DNA from: Oscillospiraceae bacterium
GTDB taxonomy: Bacteria > Bacillota > Clostridia > Oscillospirales > Oscillospiraceae
Direction: 5' to 3'
Length of the DNA stretch: 64,000 nucleotides
Assembly: GCA_017395085.1 (NCBI GenBank)
Contig: JAFPWF010000021.1
Coordinates: 61,896 to 125,895 of the forward strand
Shown in pieces: positions 14,849-23,822 of the stretch (its first letter is position 1; every line of letters starts with the position of its first letter). The position numbers were made by a program, and so were the translations under genes. The notes beneath the pieces were generated by a model that worked only from the letters and a program-made list of their open reading frames with translations, searched no databases and was not told the DNA's origin.

Positions 14849-16768
14849 TCAGGGAAGTCTGTGCAGATGCCGGAGTGCATCCTCCCGTGGATTGTCGCTC
14901 AGAATTTCGTGAAAGTCCGCAATCATTTCTGCCGCGGCGGAAGAGCGCTGGAACATGCTCTGTTCCGTGCACCAGACGTTCCCTTCTTTCACGGCCTTGA
15001 ATTCCTTCAGCAGCGGGCTGAGTTTCAGAAACTCCTCCATCGTGCCGATTTCCCCGGCAACGGTGCTGTTGTAGACCAGCACGTCGGCGTCCCGCGCCTG
15101 CGAAAAGAAGGATTCCATCTGGATGGTCACGGTGGAAAGGGCGTTTTCATCTCCGGGCAGGTTGGTGACGGCATTGACGCCGCCGGCCAGCTCGATCATG
15201 CGGGTGACGTAATCGGCCTGCTTCCGTACCACCACGCCCCCGTTGGCGCTCAGGTGGAAAAAGGCCACAGTTTTCCCGCTGCTTTCTTCCTGATACGTCG
15301 ACTCAAGCATTTCCACCTGTTTTTGGAAGAATTCCTCCGCCTCCGGGAGCCTCCCGGTCAGCAGGCCGTAGAGCTTGATCCACTCGACCCTGCCGAGCGG
15401 ATGCGGCTCATAGCTGGAATACTCCAGCATCACCGGGAAACCGAGAGATTCCAGCTTTTCTCTGGTTTCGGGTGAATGCAGGATCATTGTGTTCTCAATG
15501 ACAAGGTCGCAGTCCTCTTCCAGCAGCAGCTCGTAATCCGGCGCGCTGTATTTGCCGGCGTAAAGGATGCGCTCTTCTTCCACTGCTGCCTTCACTTCCG
15601 GGATCTCCCAGTTTTCCGCGGCCGTGGCCGTGCAGCGCACGCAGTCCAGCGCGTCAAGCTGCAGGAACAGGTCCGCCACGGAGGAGCTGGCAAGATATAC
15701 CCGGCTGACCGGGACTTGAATCACCGGCAGGCCGGCGTACTCTTCCGGAACGGCAGCGTCCTTCCGGAGCAGCAGAAATTGTTCCTGTTCTCCGAGGGTA
15801 AGGACCATGGCGCCTTCCCCGGCGTCCTCCACACGGAACTGCTCCGCATATTGCAGGGACAGGCTTCCGTCCGGGCTTCCCGGCGGCTTCAGGCCAGCGG
15901 AATCAAAGGTCAGGTGGTAGGTGATCTCGTGCGGCTCGCTCATGGCCACGGTATCGGCGATGACAGTGATCGGGCGGTCAAAGTACGCCACCGGGATCCG
16001 GAACTGGGAGTTGCCTTCGCTGTTTACGGGCAGATACTTCTCCCCATCCACCTTCATGTAGTCGTAGTTTTTGCTGCCCCAGGTGATCAGGGCTTCGCAG
16101 CTTCCGTCCTTCACGGTCAGCGCGGCAGGGGAGGAAACGGAGGCCTTTCCGCTGCCGCCGGTGAGGGCGACTGCGGCTTCATAGTCCCCGTCCTCCAGGC
16201 CGAGGCTCTCTGCCGTGGTGAAAAAGCCTTCTCTGAAGGCATCCATCGGCAGAGAGTCGGCACGGAACAGCAGCGTCCGGGCATACCAGAGCTCCTTGTT
16301 CTTGCTGAAAGCTGCGCAGGGGACCGGTGCGTCGAGCGCCTCTACCGGGATGGTGAAGCAGTGCATGCCCTCTTTGTCTTCGGTGAAGGGAATAAGGCTG
16401 CCTTCTTCCGCGGCGGCCGCTTCCTCCGCGCTGCCGGGATAGACGTAAAGATAACTCTTTCCGCTCATCGTCAGGGCCACTTCCATGCTTCCGTCCTGCA
16501 CGTGCAGCACGGCCTTTTCGATGCGGAACATCGAGGAGCTGGACTCGACATCCACAGGGTAGTCCCCCTCTGTCAGGCTCTCAGCCGGAACGGGAACCAT
16601 GCCTTCCTCGCTTACATCCTCCACGGTAGTCATCTGCGATGCGTCCGCGACGCCTGAGAGATCAGGCGTTTTTTCATCCGCATAAGCCTGCGGCCCGAGG
16701 ATTGCCGTACCCGTCAGCAGCAGGCTGAGGAGCAGGGCAATCCTGCTTTTTCGGCTGAACCTGCGCAC
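14849..16768 (-). CDS. ABC substrate-binding protein with two NEAT-like repeats and a TroA-like domain
   Basis: 639 residues from GTG 16768, one base after the cbiK stop. A signal peptide of about 30 residues ends at AYA. Two beta-rich repeats (about 50-165 and 180-285) share DGSxEA, Y-x-Y/YM, F-x-IPV and FD/LD-x-P; they look NEAT-like, a fold that binds haem, but this is tentative. Residues about 305-625 resemble FecB/BtuF binding proteins (FSQARDADVLVYNS, LLKEFKAVKEGNVWCTE). No lipobox, so it may be held by partners or be free at the surface. Coupling to cbiK, fecCD and the ATPase gene makes it the capture component of this importer. Confidence 0.85.
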   Translation of the reverse strand: MRRFSRKSRIALLLSLLLTGTAILGPQAYADEKTPDLSGVADASQMTTVEDVSEEGMVPVPAESLTEGDYPVDVESSSSMFRIEKAVLHVQDGSMEVALTMSGKSYLYVYPGSAEEAAAAEEGSLIPFTEDKEGMHCFTIPVEALDAPVPCAAFSKNKELWYARTLLFRADSLPMDAFREGFFTTAESLGLEDGDYEAAVALTGGSGKASVSSPAALTVKDGSCEALITWGSKNYDYMKVDGEKYLPVNSEGNSQFRIPVAYFDRPITVIADTVAMSEPHEITYHLTFDSAGLKPPGSPDGSLSLQYAEQFRVEDAGEGAMVLTLGEQEQFLLLRKDAAVPEEYAGLPVIQVPVSRVYLASSSVADLFLQLDALDCVRCTATAAENWEIPEVKAAVEEERILYAGKYSAPDYELLLEEDCDLVIENTMILHSPETREKLESLGFPVMLEYSSYEPHPLGRVEWIKLYGLLTGRLPEAEEFFQKQVEMLESTYQEESSGKTVAFFHLSANGGVVVRKQADYVTRMIELAGGVNAVTNLPGDENALSTVTIQMESFFSQARDADVLVYNSTVAGEIGTMEEFLKLSPLLKEFKAVKEGNVWCTEQSMFQRSSAAAEMIADFHEILSDNPREDALRHLHRLP

Positions 16769-17794
16769 TTACTTTACCTGGCTGATCGCATCCGCGGCAT
16801 GGGCCAGGATCAGCTTCTGAATGGCTTCCAGCTGGCCAAGACCCTCGACCACGCACTCGACCTCGTAGCCGGCGCCTTCAAAGATGCTCTTCCAGCTGTC
16901 CTCCTCACCGGCCATGTCGTTGTTGGCATGGTCGCCCGCAACGATCATCAGCGGACGCAGCACAACCCTGCTGTAATCGCCGGACTGGACCTGCGCCAGC
17001 ACATCGTCAACGGAAGGCTCTGCCTCGACCGTGCCGATGAAATAGTTGTCCATGCCCATTTCGGTGAGCACCGTCTGCATCTTCGCATAGACGCCGTTGG
17101 AGTCTGCCTCTGTGCCGTGGCCCATGAAGCAGATCGCCGTCTTGCCGTCGTCATATTCTGCGGTTGCGCTGACAATTGCTTCGGCAACGTCACGGAAGTC
17201 TTCGTCGGTAATCAGCAGGGGATTGCTCAGGACGATCTGGTCGAAGGCGTCGGCGTACTCGGCAAGTTCGTTCTTCAGGTCGGTGTACTCGAACCCGGCC
17301 ATCAGGTGGGTCGGCTGAACGACCAGGATCTTTACCCCGTTCGCGATGGCGCGGTCCAGAGCCTCGCCGACATTGTCAATGACTTCGCCGTCGCGGCCTT
17401 TCACATGGTCAATGATGATCTGGCTGGTGAACGCGCGGCGGACGCTCCACTCGGGGAAGCCCGTCTGCAGACTCTTTTCAATCGCACCGATCGTCAGGCG
17501 GCGGTTATCGTTGAAGCTGGTTCCGAAGGAGACCACCAGCAGTTCCTTCTCGCCGATGCCGTCCTGGTTGAGCGGGTCGTCCAGAGAGGCGTCGCCGGTC
17601 TCATAGTTTTCCTCGTCCTCTCCCTCTGGTTCGGCTTCCACGGGAGCGGCGGCTTCTTCGGCCTTGGGTTCTTCCGCAGGGGCGGGCTCTTCGGCTTTCG
17701 GCTCTTCTGCAGGGGCAGTGGGCGCGCTTCCGCATCCGGCAAGCAGGGCCACCATCATGCACAGGATCAACAGACATGCAATGCTCTTTTTCAT
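16769..17794 (-). CDS. cbiK: Exported lipoprotein CbiK-type sirohydrochlorin cobaltochelatase
   Basis: 341 residues from ATG 17794 (AAGGAGA 8 bases upstream; ATG 17815 is unlikely). A lipoprotein signal with lipobox LLAGC (Cys21) is followed by an Ala/Glu/Pro-rich linker to about residue 62 and then the CbiK domain: VVSFGTSFNDNRR, VQPTHLMAGFEY and FMGHGTEADSN, which hold the two metal-site His residues. CbiK inserts Co2+ into sirohydrochlorin; exported forms such as CbiKP of Desulfovibrio vulgaris bind haem. Here it is the only chelatase in the operon yet is predicted outside the membrane, next to an importer, so it may serve tetrapyrrole or metal uptake rather than synthesis. Confidence 0.92.
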   Translation of the reverse strand: MKKSIACLLILCMMVALLAGCGSAPTAPAEEPKAEEPAPAEEPKAEEAAAPVEAEPEGEDEENYETGDASLDDPLNQDGIGEKELLVVSFGTSFNDNRRLTIGAIEKSLQTGFPEWSVRRAFTSQIIIDHVKGRDGEVIDNVGEALDRAIANGVKILVVQPTHLMAGFEYTDLKNELAEYADAFDQIVLSNPLLITDEDFRDVAEAIVSATAEYDDGKTAICFMGHGTEADSNGVYAKMQTVLTEMGMDNYFIGTVEAEPSVDDVLAQVQSGDYSRVVLRPLMIVAGDHANNDMAGEEDSWKSIFEGAGYEVECVVEGLGQLEAIQKLILAHAADAISQVK

Positions 17795-17811
17795 GGTTTT
17801 TCTTCTCCTTT

Positions 17812-18555
17812 TCATATCTCAACACGCAGGCGTGTCATGCACCGGTTCAGGACCTCGTCAAAGCTGAGGCCGTTTTCTTCCGGCCGCCGGAGCACGATCA
17901 GCTCCGTACCGGTCTCCTTGGCGGCTGCCGCCTTTTCGGCAAAGCCGCCGGCTTCTCCGCCGTCCTTACTGACCAGGAAGCGGATTGCGTACTGCCGAAT
18001 CGTGGCTGTGTTCATTTCTTTGGAAAACGGCCCCTGCATGGCGATGATGTTCCGGTGGGGGATCCTCATCTCCTCGCAGGCGGCGATGCTCTCCATGCTT
18101 GGCAGGATCCGCGGGAACAGGCGCTCCGGCGGGAGGGCCGCAAAGCTCCGCAGCTCCTTTGCCCCGGTGGTCAGCAGGATGTTTCCCTCGCGCTGCGCCA
18201 GGTAAGCCGCAGCTTCCGCGGCGCTTTCAACCGAATGTGCATCTCCAAGCTCGCTGTCCGGGCGTTTCAGCCGCAGCAGGGGAGTGTTCTCCGCTTCGCA
18301 GGCTGCTTTCACGCTCTCGCTGATGTGCCGCGCATACGGGTGCGTGGCGTCCACGCAGAGGGCCGCGCCCCGCAGCAGCTCCCGCTTCTCTTCCGGAGAA
18401 AGCGGCCCGACCCGGACCTGAATGCCGGGGAGTTCTCCCTGTTCTTCTCTGCCGTAATCGCTGGCCACGCAGACGGTGACCTCCGCCCCCGCCTCCGCCA
18501 GCTCCCCGGACAGGCGCCTTCCCTCGGTGGTCCCGCTGAAGATCACGATTTTCAT
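17812..18555 (-). CDS. cbiJ: Cobalt-precorrin-6A reductase
   Basis: 247 residues, ATG 18555 overlapping the cbiH stop (ATGA). The N-terminal IVIFSGTTEGRRL nucleotide-binding loop, VDATHPYARHISESV and LLTTGAKELRSF are characteristic of CbiJ/CobK. It reduces the corrin ring of cobalt-precorrin-6A using NAD(P)H in the cytoplasm. Confidence 0.95.
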   Translation of the reverse strand: MKIVIFSGTTEGRRLSGELAEAGAEVTVCVASDYGREEQGELPGIQVRVGPLSPEEKRELLRGAALCVDATHPYARHISESVKAACEAENTPLLRLKRPDSELGDAHSVESAAEAAAYLAQREGNILLTTGAKELRSFAALPPERLFPRILPSMESIAACEEMRIPHRNIIAMQGPFSKEMNTATIRQYAIRFLVSKDGGEAGGFAEKAAAAKETGTELIVLRRPEENGLSFDEVLNRCMTRLRVEI

Positions 18556-19280
18556 TTCCGGTATCCTCTCGGGGTCACCATCCGGCCGCCGATCCTTTTC
18601 GTGGAGGAGGAGCCGATGAAAACGGTGGAAAACATGTCCGCCTCCGCGTCTCTCAGTTCCTTCAGCGTCAGAATGCGGATCTGCTCCCCCTGCCTGCCGA
18701 TGTTGCGGGCGATCCCGCAGACGGTTTCCGGCGATTTCCGTTCAAGCAGCACGTCGCACGCGCGCTGCAGGGTGTCCTTCCGGTGCCGGGAAGCGGGGTT
18801 ATACAGGCAAACCGAAAAATCGCCTTCCGCAGCGCAGCGCAGCCGCGTTTCGATCACGTTCCAGTCGGTCAGCCGGTCGGACAGCGAGATCACGCAGAAG
18901 TCGTGCCCGAGCGGAGCGCCGAGCAGCGCTGCGCCGGATACCGCCGCCGTCACACCCGGGATTACGACGATCTCAACGCCCGGATATTCTTCACTCAGTT
19001 CCAGCACCGGGCTCGCCATGCCGTAGACGCCGGCGTCCCCGCTGCATACCAGCGCTGCGCAGAGCCCTTCCGCCGCCCGGGCCAGACAGTATTGACAGCG
19101 CTCCACTTCAGCGGTCATCCCGGTGGCGTAAAAGGTCTTCCCGGGGAAAAGAGGCTTCAGCAGTTCCACATACTTCGTGTAGCCGCAGAGAATCTCCGCT
19201 TCCTCCAGCGCCGCACGCGCGGCCCCGGTCATGTTCGCTTCGTTTCCCGGACCCATGCCTACAAGATACAGTTTCCCCAT
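18552..19280 (-). CDS. cbiH: Cobalt-precorrin-3B / factor III C17-methyltransferase
   Basis: 242 residues from ATG 19280; a longer upstream frame only reads through cbiG antisense-like sequence. Tetrapyrrole methyltransferase motifs LYLVGMGPGNEANMT, GDAGVYGMASPVLEL and VIPGVTAAVSGAALLG are clear. CbiH contracts the ring while methylating C17. The start lies one base from the cbiG stop. Confidence 0.95.
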   Translation of the reverse strand: MGKLYLVGMGPGNEANMTGAARAALEEAEILCGYTKYVELLKPLFPGKTFYATGMTAEVERCQYCLARAAEGLCAALVCSGDAGVYGMASPVLELSEEYPGVEIVVIPGVTAAVSGAALLGAPLGHDFCVISLSDRLTDWNVIETRLRCAAEGDFSVCLYNPASRHRKDTLQRACDVLLERKSPETVCGIARNIGRQGEQIRILTLKELRDAEADMFSTVFIGSSSTKRIGGRMVTPRGYRK

Positions 19281-19281
19281 C

Positions 19282-20280
19282 TTACCAGCTCCAGTCATAT
19301 TCCGGCTGCTCTTCCGCAAGGGCAAACGTAACACCCTCGGCGGCGTATTTGCTTTCTGTAAGCGTGCCTCCGCCGCTGCAGAGTACTGCCGCCCGCTCGC
19401 AGACATTGTCCACGCCGGTTTTGGCTTCCACAAAGGCTGACGCCGTAAAACTCCCCTCTGCCTTGCGCAGTTCTTCCGCACGGTAGAACACAGGGCCCCA
19501 TCCGTGGCCCCGGCAAAAATGCAGCAGCCCGTCTTCATCCTGCTTGAGGTCAATGGTCGCAGCCCGGCAGATCGCCTGCGGGTGGACTCCCCGCTCTTCA
19601 CAGAACAGGTGCAGCTGCCGCTCCAGCGTATCCGCCCCGGTTCCCCGCCGGCAGCCGACGCCGAGCGTCAGAACCCGCGGGATGAGCTGCAGAGCGCCAG
19701 TTTCCTCTTTCCGGAAAGAAACCAGCACGTCCGCTTCGGCATTGCAGTCAACACACCGCACCTGCGCGGGGCGCTCTCCCGCAACCGGATAAGGACAGTA
19801 GACCCGGACGGTTTCTCCCCCCAGCACCGCTGCAGAAACCTGCCGGATGCGCTCCGGCTGCAGCACGGTCATGCCCTGCTTTTTCGCCCAGAGGTCGACC
19901 GCGAAAGCCCCGTTGAGGTCCGTTGCCGTGGTAATGACCGCCGTGCCGCCCGTCAGTGCCGCGACGAGGCGGGCCAGTTCGTTTGCCCCGCCGAGATGGC
20001 CGGACAGAAGCGGGATCACAAAGCGGCCGGTCTCATCCACACACAGCACAGCGGGATCCTCCGCTTTGCTCCGGATATGCGGCGCCACGGCCCGCAAGGC
20101 GATCCCCGCTGCACCGATGAAGATCAGCGCTTCCCGCTCCGGGAAGTTTTCCGCCGTCCAGGCGCTGAGGGAAAAGCCCTCTCCGGGGACCCGCACCGTG
20201 CCGCCGAGTTCGGCGCGTAGCCTTTCGGCAAGGGCGGCGCCCTTCCCGGTAAAGGCCACGAATGCAAAGCCTTCTCTCAT
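19282..20280 (-). CDS. cbiG: Cobalt-precorrin-5A hydrolase
   Basis: 332 residues, ATG 20280, overlapping cbiD (ATGA). The central LIFIGAAGIALRAVAPHIRSK and IPLLSGHLGGANELAR, and C-terminal TLGVGCRRGT and LCSGGGTLTESKYA, define CbiG with both N- and C-terminal domains. It opens the delta-lactone with loss of acetaldehyde in the anaerobic pathway. Confidence 0.95.
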   Translation of the reverse strand: MREGFAFVAFTGKGAALAERLRAELGGTVRVPGEGFSLSAWTAENFPEREALIFIGAAGIALRAVAPHIRSKAEDPAVLCVDETGRFVIPLLSGHLGGANELARLVAALTGGTAVITTATDLNGAFAVDLWAKKQGMTVLQPERIRQVSAAVLGGETVRVYCPYPVAGERPAQVRCVDCNAEADVLVSFRKEETGALQLIPRVLTLGVGCRRGTGADTLERQLHLFCEERGVHPQAICRAATIDLKQDEDGLLHFCRGHGWGPVFYRAEELRKAEGSFTASAFVEAKTGVDNVCERAAVLCSGGGTLTESKYAAEGVTFALAEEQPEYDWSW

Positions 20281-21416
20281 GCGTTTTTCCTCCGCAGAAA
20301 CTGCAGGGCTTTCACACCTTCGGTTTCTCCCAGAAGCCCGTATTCGTTGGAAAACAGGATCGCCCCGATGCGCAGGGCGCCGCCGGCTTTCCGGTCAAGC
20401 CGGGCCTGTATTTTCTTCAGCAGGCTCTGCATCACCGTTTCCCGGAGGCCTGCAGCTTCCAGTACCGCAAGGCAGCCGTCCGTGCTGACCTGTTCCATCA
20501 GTGCGCGGCAGGTTTCTGTCCCGGCGCCGCAGACGGCCGCATGGGCACAGAACAGTTCCCGGCGGCAGTCCGCCGTTTTCGAATGCGTATTCATGATTCC
20601 GCCCGCGAGCTTCACGAGCTTCCCGACATGCCCGACCAGCAGCACTTCGGAAAAGCCTTCCGTCACCGCGATGTCGATGGCGTCGCCAATGAAGTTGGAA
20701 CACTTGGCCGAAGGGATCTCCTGAAGCTGCGGGAGCTTTTCCTGCAGGAAAGCCGTGCCGTAGTTTCCGGGGGTGAGGATCAGGGCTTTGGATCCGGAAG
20801 CCGCAGCCTGGCGGATCTCCAGGGCGATCGTATCCACGATGGCCTGCTCGCTCATCGGTTCCACGATTCCGGAAGTCCCGAGGATGGAGATGCCGCCCTC
20901 AATCCCGAGCTGGGGATTAAAAGTCTTCTTCGCGACCTCTGCTCCCCCGGGGACGGAGAGGGTGATCTTCAGTCCTCCGTCATAGCCGGTCTCGGCGCAG
21001 ACGGCTTCCGCCGCAGCCAGGATCATCTTTCTTGGCACGCTGTTGATCGCAGCTTCGCCGACGGCCTGATCCAGACCCGGTTTTGTCACCCGCCCAATGC
21101 CTTCGCCTGCTTCCAGACGGATCCCCTGCGCCAGTTTTTCCGCGTGCGCAAACACCAGCATCCCGTTGGTGACGTCGGGGTCGTCTCCGGCGTCTTTTCG
21201 TACGGCACAGACGGCCGCGCGGCCCTCGGGCCGGCAGCATTCCGGCGTGACCTCAACCCGCAGGCCGCCCGGAGTGAGCAGGGCGAGCGTCTCCGGCGCC
21301 TTCCCGGTCAGCAGCAGTTCCGCGGCTCCAGCCGCGGCGAGCGCCGCGCAGGTTCCGGTGGTATAGCCTCTGCGCAGCTGCCTGGTGCCGCTGCGGACAT
21401 AATGCTCAAAGCTCAT
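20277..21416 (-). CDS. cbiD: Cobalt-precorrin-5B C1-methyltransferase
   Basis: 379 residues, ATG 21416. LRRGYTTGTCAALAAAGAA near the start, the GxxGVVT-like IGRVTKPGLD, LGTSGIVEPMSEQA and LVGHVGKLVKLAGGIMNTH identify CbiD, a methyltransferase without the usual CbiE/F/H fold. It overlaps the small Cys-rich gene upstream by 11 bases. Confidence 0.96.
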   Translation of the reverse strand: MSFEHYVRSGTRQLRRGYTTGTCAALAAAGAAELLLTGKAPETLALLTPGGLRVEVTPECCRPEGRAAVCAVRKDAGDDPDVTNGMLVFAHAEKLAQGIRLEAGEGIGRVTKPGLDQAVGEAAINSVPRKMILAAAEAVCAETGYDGGLKITLSVPGGAEVAKKTFNPQLGIEGGISILGTSGIVEPMSEQAIVDTIALEIRQAAASGSKALILTPGNYGTAFLQEKLPQLQEIPSAKCSNFIGDAIDIAVTEGFSEVLLVGHVGKLVKLAGGIMNTHSKTADCRRELFCAHAAVCGAGTETCRALMEQVSTDGCLAVLEAAGLRETVMQSLLKKIQARLDRKAGGALRIGAILFSNEYGLLGETEGVKALQFLRRKNA

Positions 21417-21687
21417 TGTCTTTCTCTTTCTTCGCCGCCAGCGCTGCGAGTTCCGGAAAGCGTTCCGTCACAGCCCGGTAATTATCCCTGTAGTGCGGGA
21501 ACGCGCACTGTTCGCAGCTCTTGACCCCGGCTTCGGTATACCGGCAGTTCCCGCCGCACTGTTCCCCGAGCGTGTAGAGCGGGCACCAGCAGAACAGGCA
21601 GTTGAACTCCTCTTCCGGAACGCCTCCGTGACAGGGAAAGTACTCGCACGCGCGGTTCTGCATGAAAGCATATTGTTTTTCTTTCAT
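21406..21687 (-). CDS. Cysteine-rich small-domain protein of cobalamin operons
   Basis: 93 residues, ATG 21687. Eleven Cys residues lie in about 65 positions, including CEYFPCH, CLFCWCPLY, CGGNC and CEQCAFPH, matching the Cys-rich small domain (PF04071) often found in cobalamin clusters of Clostridia. It probably binds zinc or an Fe-S cluster; no role is established. Placement between cbiC (gap 1 base) and cbiD (overlap) suggests a partner of corrin-ring enzymes or a cobalt handler (inference). Confidence 0.85.
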   Translation of the reverse strand: MKEKQYAFMQNRACEYFPCHGGVPEEEFNCLFCWCPLYTLGEQCGGNCRYTEAGVKSCEQCAFPHYRDNYRAVTERFPELAALAAKKEKDNEL

Positions 21688-21688
21688 C

Positions 21689-22351
21689 TCAGTTCCAGCC
21701 CCTTTCGGCGGGATCCAGCATGTCCGCCGCCGTATAGATCAGCGCGTTGCAGATTGCCGCAGCAATGCTGCTTCCGCCTTTCCTGCCCATGGCGACAATG
21801 GCAGGGATGTCATACTGCAGGCACGCCCGGAGGATCCGCTCCTTGCTCTCAACCACATTTACAAAGCCCACGGGCGCGCCGATGATCAGCGAAGGCCGCA
21901 GGCCCTTACGGAGCTGCTCTTCCAGGGCATAGAGCGCAGTCGGGGCGTTTCCGATGGCGAAGATTGCCTGCGGAACCACTCCGGCGGCATGGTTCATGGC
22001 TGCCGTCGCCCGGGTGCTCGCTTCCGCCCTGGCCTGTTCGGCAATGAAAGGCTCCGCCATGAAGCAGAAGACCTCGCCGCCGAACTTCCGGAGTCCGGCC
22101 CGGCTGACGCCGGCTTTGGCCATGTTGGTGTCCGTCACGATCGGTGTGCCGCTTCGGATAGCCGCGATGCCCCGCGTGACGGCATCCGGTGTAAAGCGCA
22201 GGGCCTCCGCATAGTCAAAGTCCGCGCTGGCGTGGATGCAGCGCAGAATCACCGCTTCGTTTTCCGCGGCGGGGACGACGCCCCTTGCCCGGAGTTCTTC
22301 CCGGATGATCGAGAAGCTCTCGCGTTCAATTTCACCGGGCAGTGTTATCAT
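21689..22351 (-). CDS. cbiC: Cobalt-precorrin-8 methylmutase
   Basis: 220 residues, ATG 22351, overlapping cbiP by 20 bases. RCIHASADFDYAEALRFT contains the catalytic His; GTPIVTDTNMAKAGVSR and IGAPVGFVNVVESKE follow as expected. CbiC moves the C11 methyl to C12, forming cobyrinate. Confidence 0.96.
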   Translation of the reverse strand: MITLPGEIERESFSIIREELRARGVVPAAENEAVILRCIHASADFDYAEALRFTPDAVTRGIAAIRSGTPIVTDTNMAKAGVSRAGLRKFGGEVFCFMAEPFIAEQARAEASTRATAAMNHAAGVVPQAIFAIGNAPTALYALEEQLRKGLRPSLIIGAPVGFVNVVESKERILRACLQYDIPAIVAMGRKGGSSIAAAICNALIYTAADMLDPAERGWN

Positions 22352-23822
22352 GTGAAAATGCCTCCATTGCCTTCCGGATCGTTTTCATATCCAGGCTGCT
22401 CTCCACGGCGTCAGCCAGCCGGTCGTACTGCCGGTTCCGGTATGCGGCGCGTGGTTCAAGATTGGCTTCCGGCACGCTGATGCCCCTCCTCCCGGCGAGC
22501 CAGGCAGCGAGCCTCCCGGTCAGTTCTCCGCTGTCGAACAGCCCGTGCAGATAAGTGCCGAACACGTTTTCTCCGACTGCACCGTCTTCCGTCCCGTCGG
22601 CAAATCGGCAGAAGGCTGCAATCGCCCCGCGCGTGTCGCCCATGTGGATTTCATAGCCCTCCAGGGCTGCTCCGGCAAAGGGAGCCGCCGTGCATACCGC
22701 AGTTCTGCGGGTCCGGGTCTTTTCCCGGGCAAAAACCGTCTCACAGGGAAGAAGGCCGAGACCTTCAAACTCGCCCTGCTGCTCGACGCCTTCCGGGTCG
22801 GACAGGCGCCTGCCGAGCATCTGGTATCCTCCGCAGATGCCCAGAACCGGCACACCCGCCTGATGCAGCCGGAGGATTTCATCGGCAAGGCCGCTTTCCC
22901 ACAGCCACTGCAGGTCTCCGGTCGTGTTCTTGGTTCCCGGGAGAATCACGAGGTCCGGCGTTCCGAGCGCGTCTTTCCGTTCCACATACCGCACGCCGAT
23001 GGCAGGGTGTTCCTCCAGAGGCGGGAAATCCGTAAAGTTTGAGATGTGGGGCAGCCGGATGACCGCGATGTCCAGCGTGCGTTTTTCCGGCCTGCGTGTG
23101 AGGCGGGGGGCCAGGCTGTCCTCATCGTCGATGTCCGTGTCCAGCCACGGCACGACCCCAAGCACAGGCACGCACGTCAGCTCCTCCAACTGCCGCAGCC
23201 CCGGCCGCAGCAGTTCCACGTCTCCGCGGAATTTGTTGATCACCGTCCCGATGACCCGCTGCCGCTCTTCCTGCCGCAGCAGGGCGAGCGTCCCGTAAAG
23301 CTGAGCGAACACGCCGCCGCGGTCAATGTCCCCTGCCAGCAGCACGGGCGCGTTCACCAGTTCGGCAAGCCCCATGTTGACGATGTCGTCTTCGCGCAGG
23401 TTGATCTCCGCAGGGGAGCCTGCACCTTCTATGACGATGACGTCGTTTTCCTGCGCCAGGCTGTTGTATGCCCGCAGGATTTCCGGAATGAGGCCGCGCT
23501 TCATTTTGAAGTAGTCCGCGGCATCATACTGCCCGCGCACTTCGCCCATTACAATCAGCTGGCTTCCGGTCTCGCTTGAGGGCTTCAGCAGGATGGGATT
23601 CATCCGCACGTCGCAGGCGACGCCGGCTGCCTCCGCCTGGACTGCCTGCGCCCGTCCCAGTTCCAGGCCGTCCGGCGTGACAAAGCTGTTGAGCGCCATG
23701 TTCTGGCTTTTAAACGGCACGACCCGCAGCCCCTCATGGGCGAAAATCCTGCAGAGCGCCGTCACCAGCAGGCTTTTCCCCGCACCGGACATGGTGCCCT
23801 GCACCATGATGCATTCAGCCAT
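22332..23822 (-). CDS. cbiP: Cobyric acid synthase
   Basis: 496 residues, ATG 23822, overlapping cobD by 8 bases. The P-loop MVQGTMSGAGKS and FKSQNMALNS begin the synthetase domain, IEGAGSPAEINL follows, and the C-terminal glutaminase domain has GICGGYQMLG (Cys) and YLHGLFD (His). It amidates four side chains of the corrin ring using glutamine and ATP. Confidence 0.97.
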   Translation of the reverse strand: MAECIMVQGTMSGAGKSLLVTALCRIFAHEGLRVVPFKSQNMALNSFVTPDGLELGRAQAVQAEAAGVACDVRMNPILLKPSSETGSQLIVMGEVRGQYDAADYFKMKRGLIPEILRAYNSLAQENDVIVIEGAGSPAEINLREDDIVNMGLAELVNAPVLLAGDIDRGGVFAQLYGTLALLRQEERQRVIGTVINKFRGDVELLRPGLRQLEELTCVPVLGVVPWLDTDIDDEDSLAPRLTRRPEKRTLDIAVIRLPHISNFTDFPPLEEHPAIGVRYVERKDALGTPDLVILPGTKNTTGDLQWLWESGLADEILRLHQAGVPVLGICGGYQMLGRRLSDPEGVEQQGEFEGLGLLPCETVFAREKTRTRRTAVCTAAPFAGAALEGYEIHMGDTRGAIAAFCRFADGTEDGAVGENVFGTYLHGLFDSGELTGRLAAWLAGRRGISVPEANLEPRAAYRNRQYDRLADAVESSLDMKTIRKAMEAFSHDNTAR

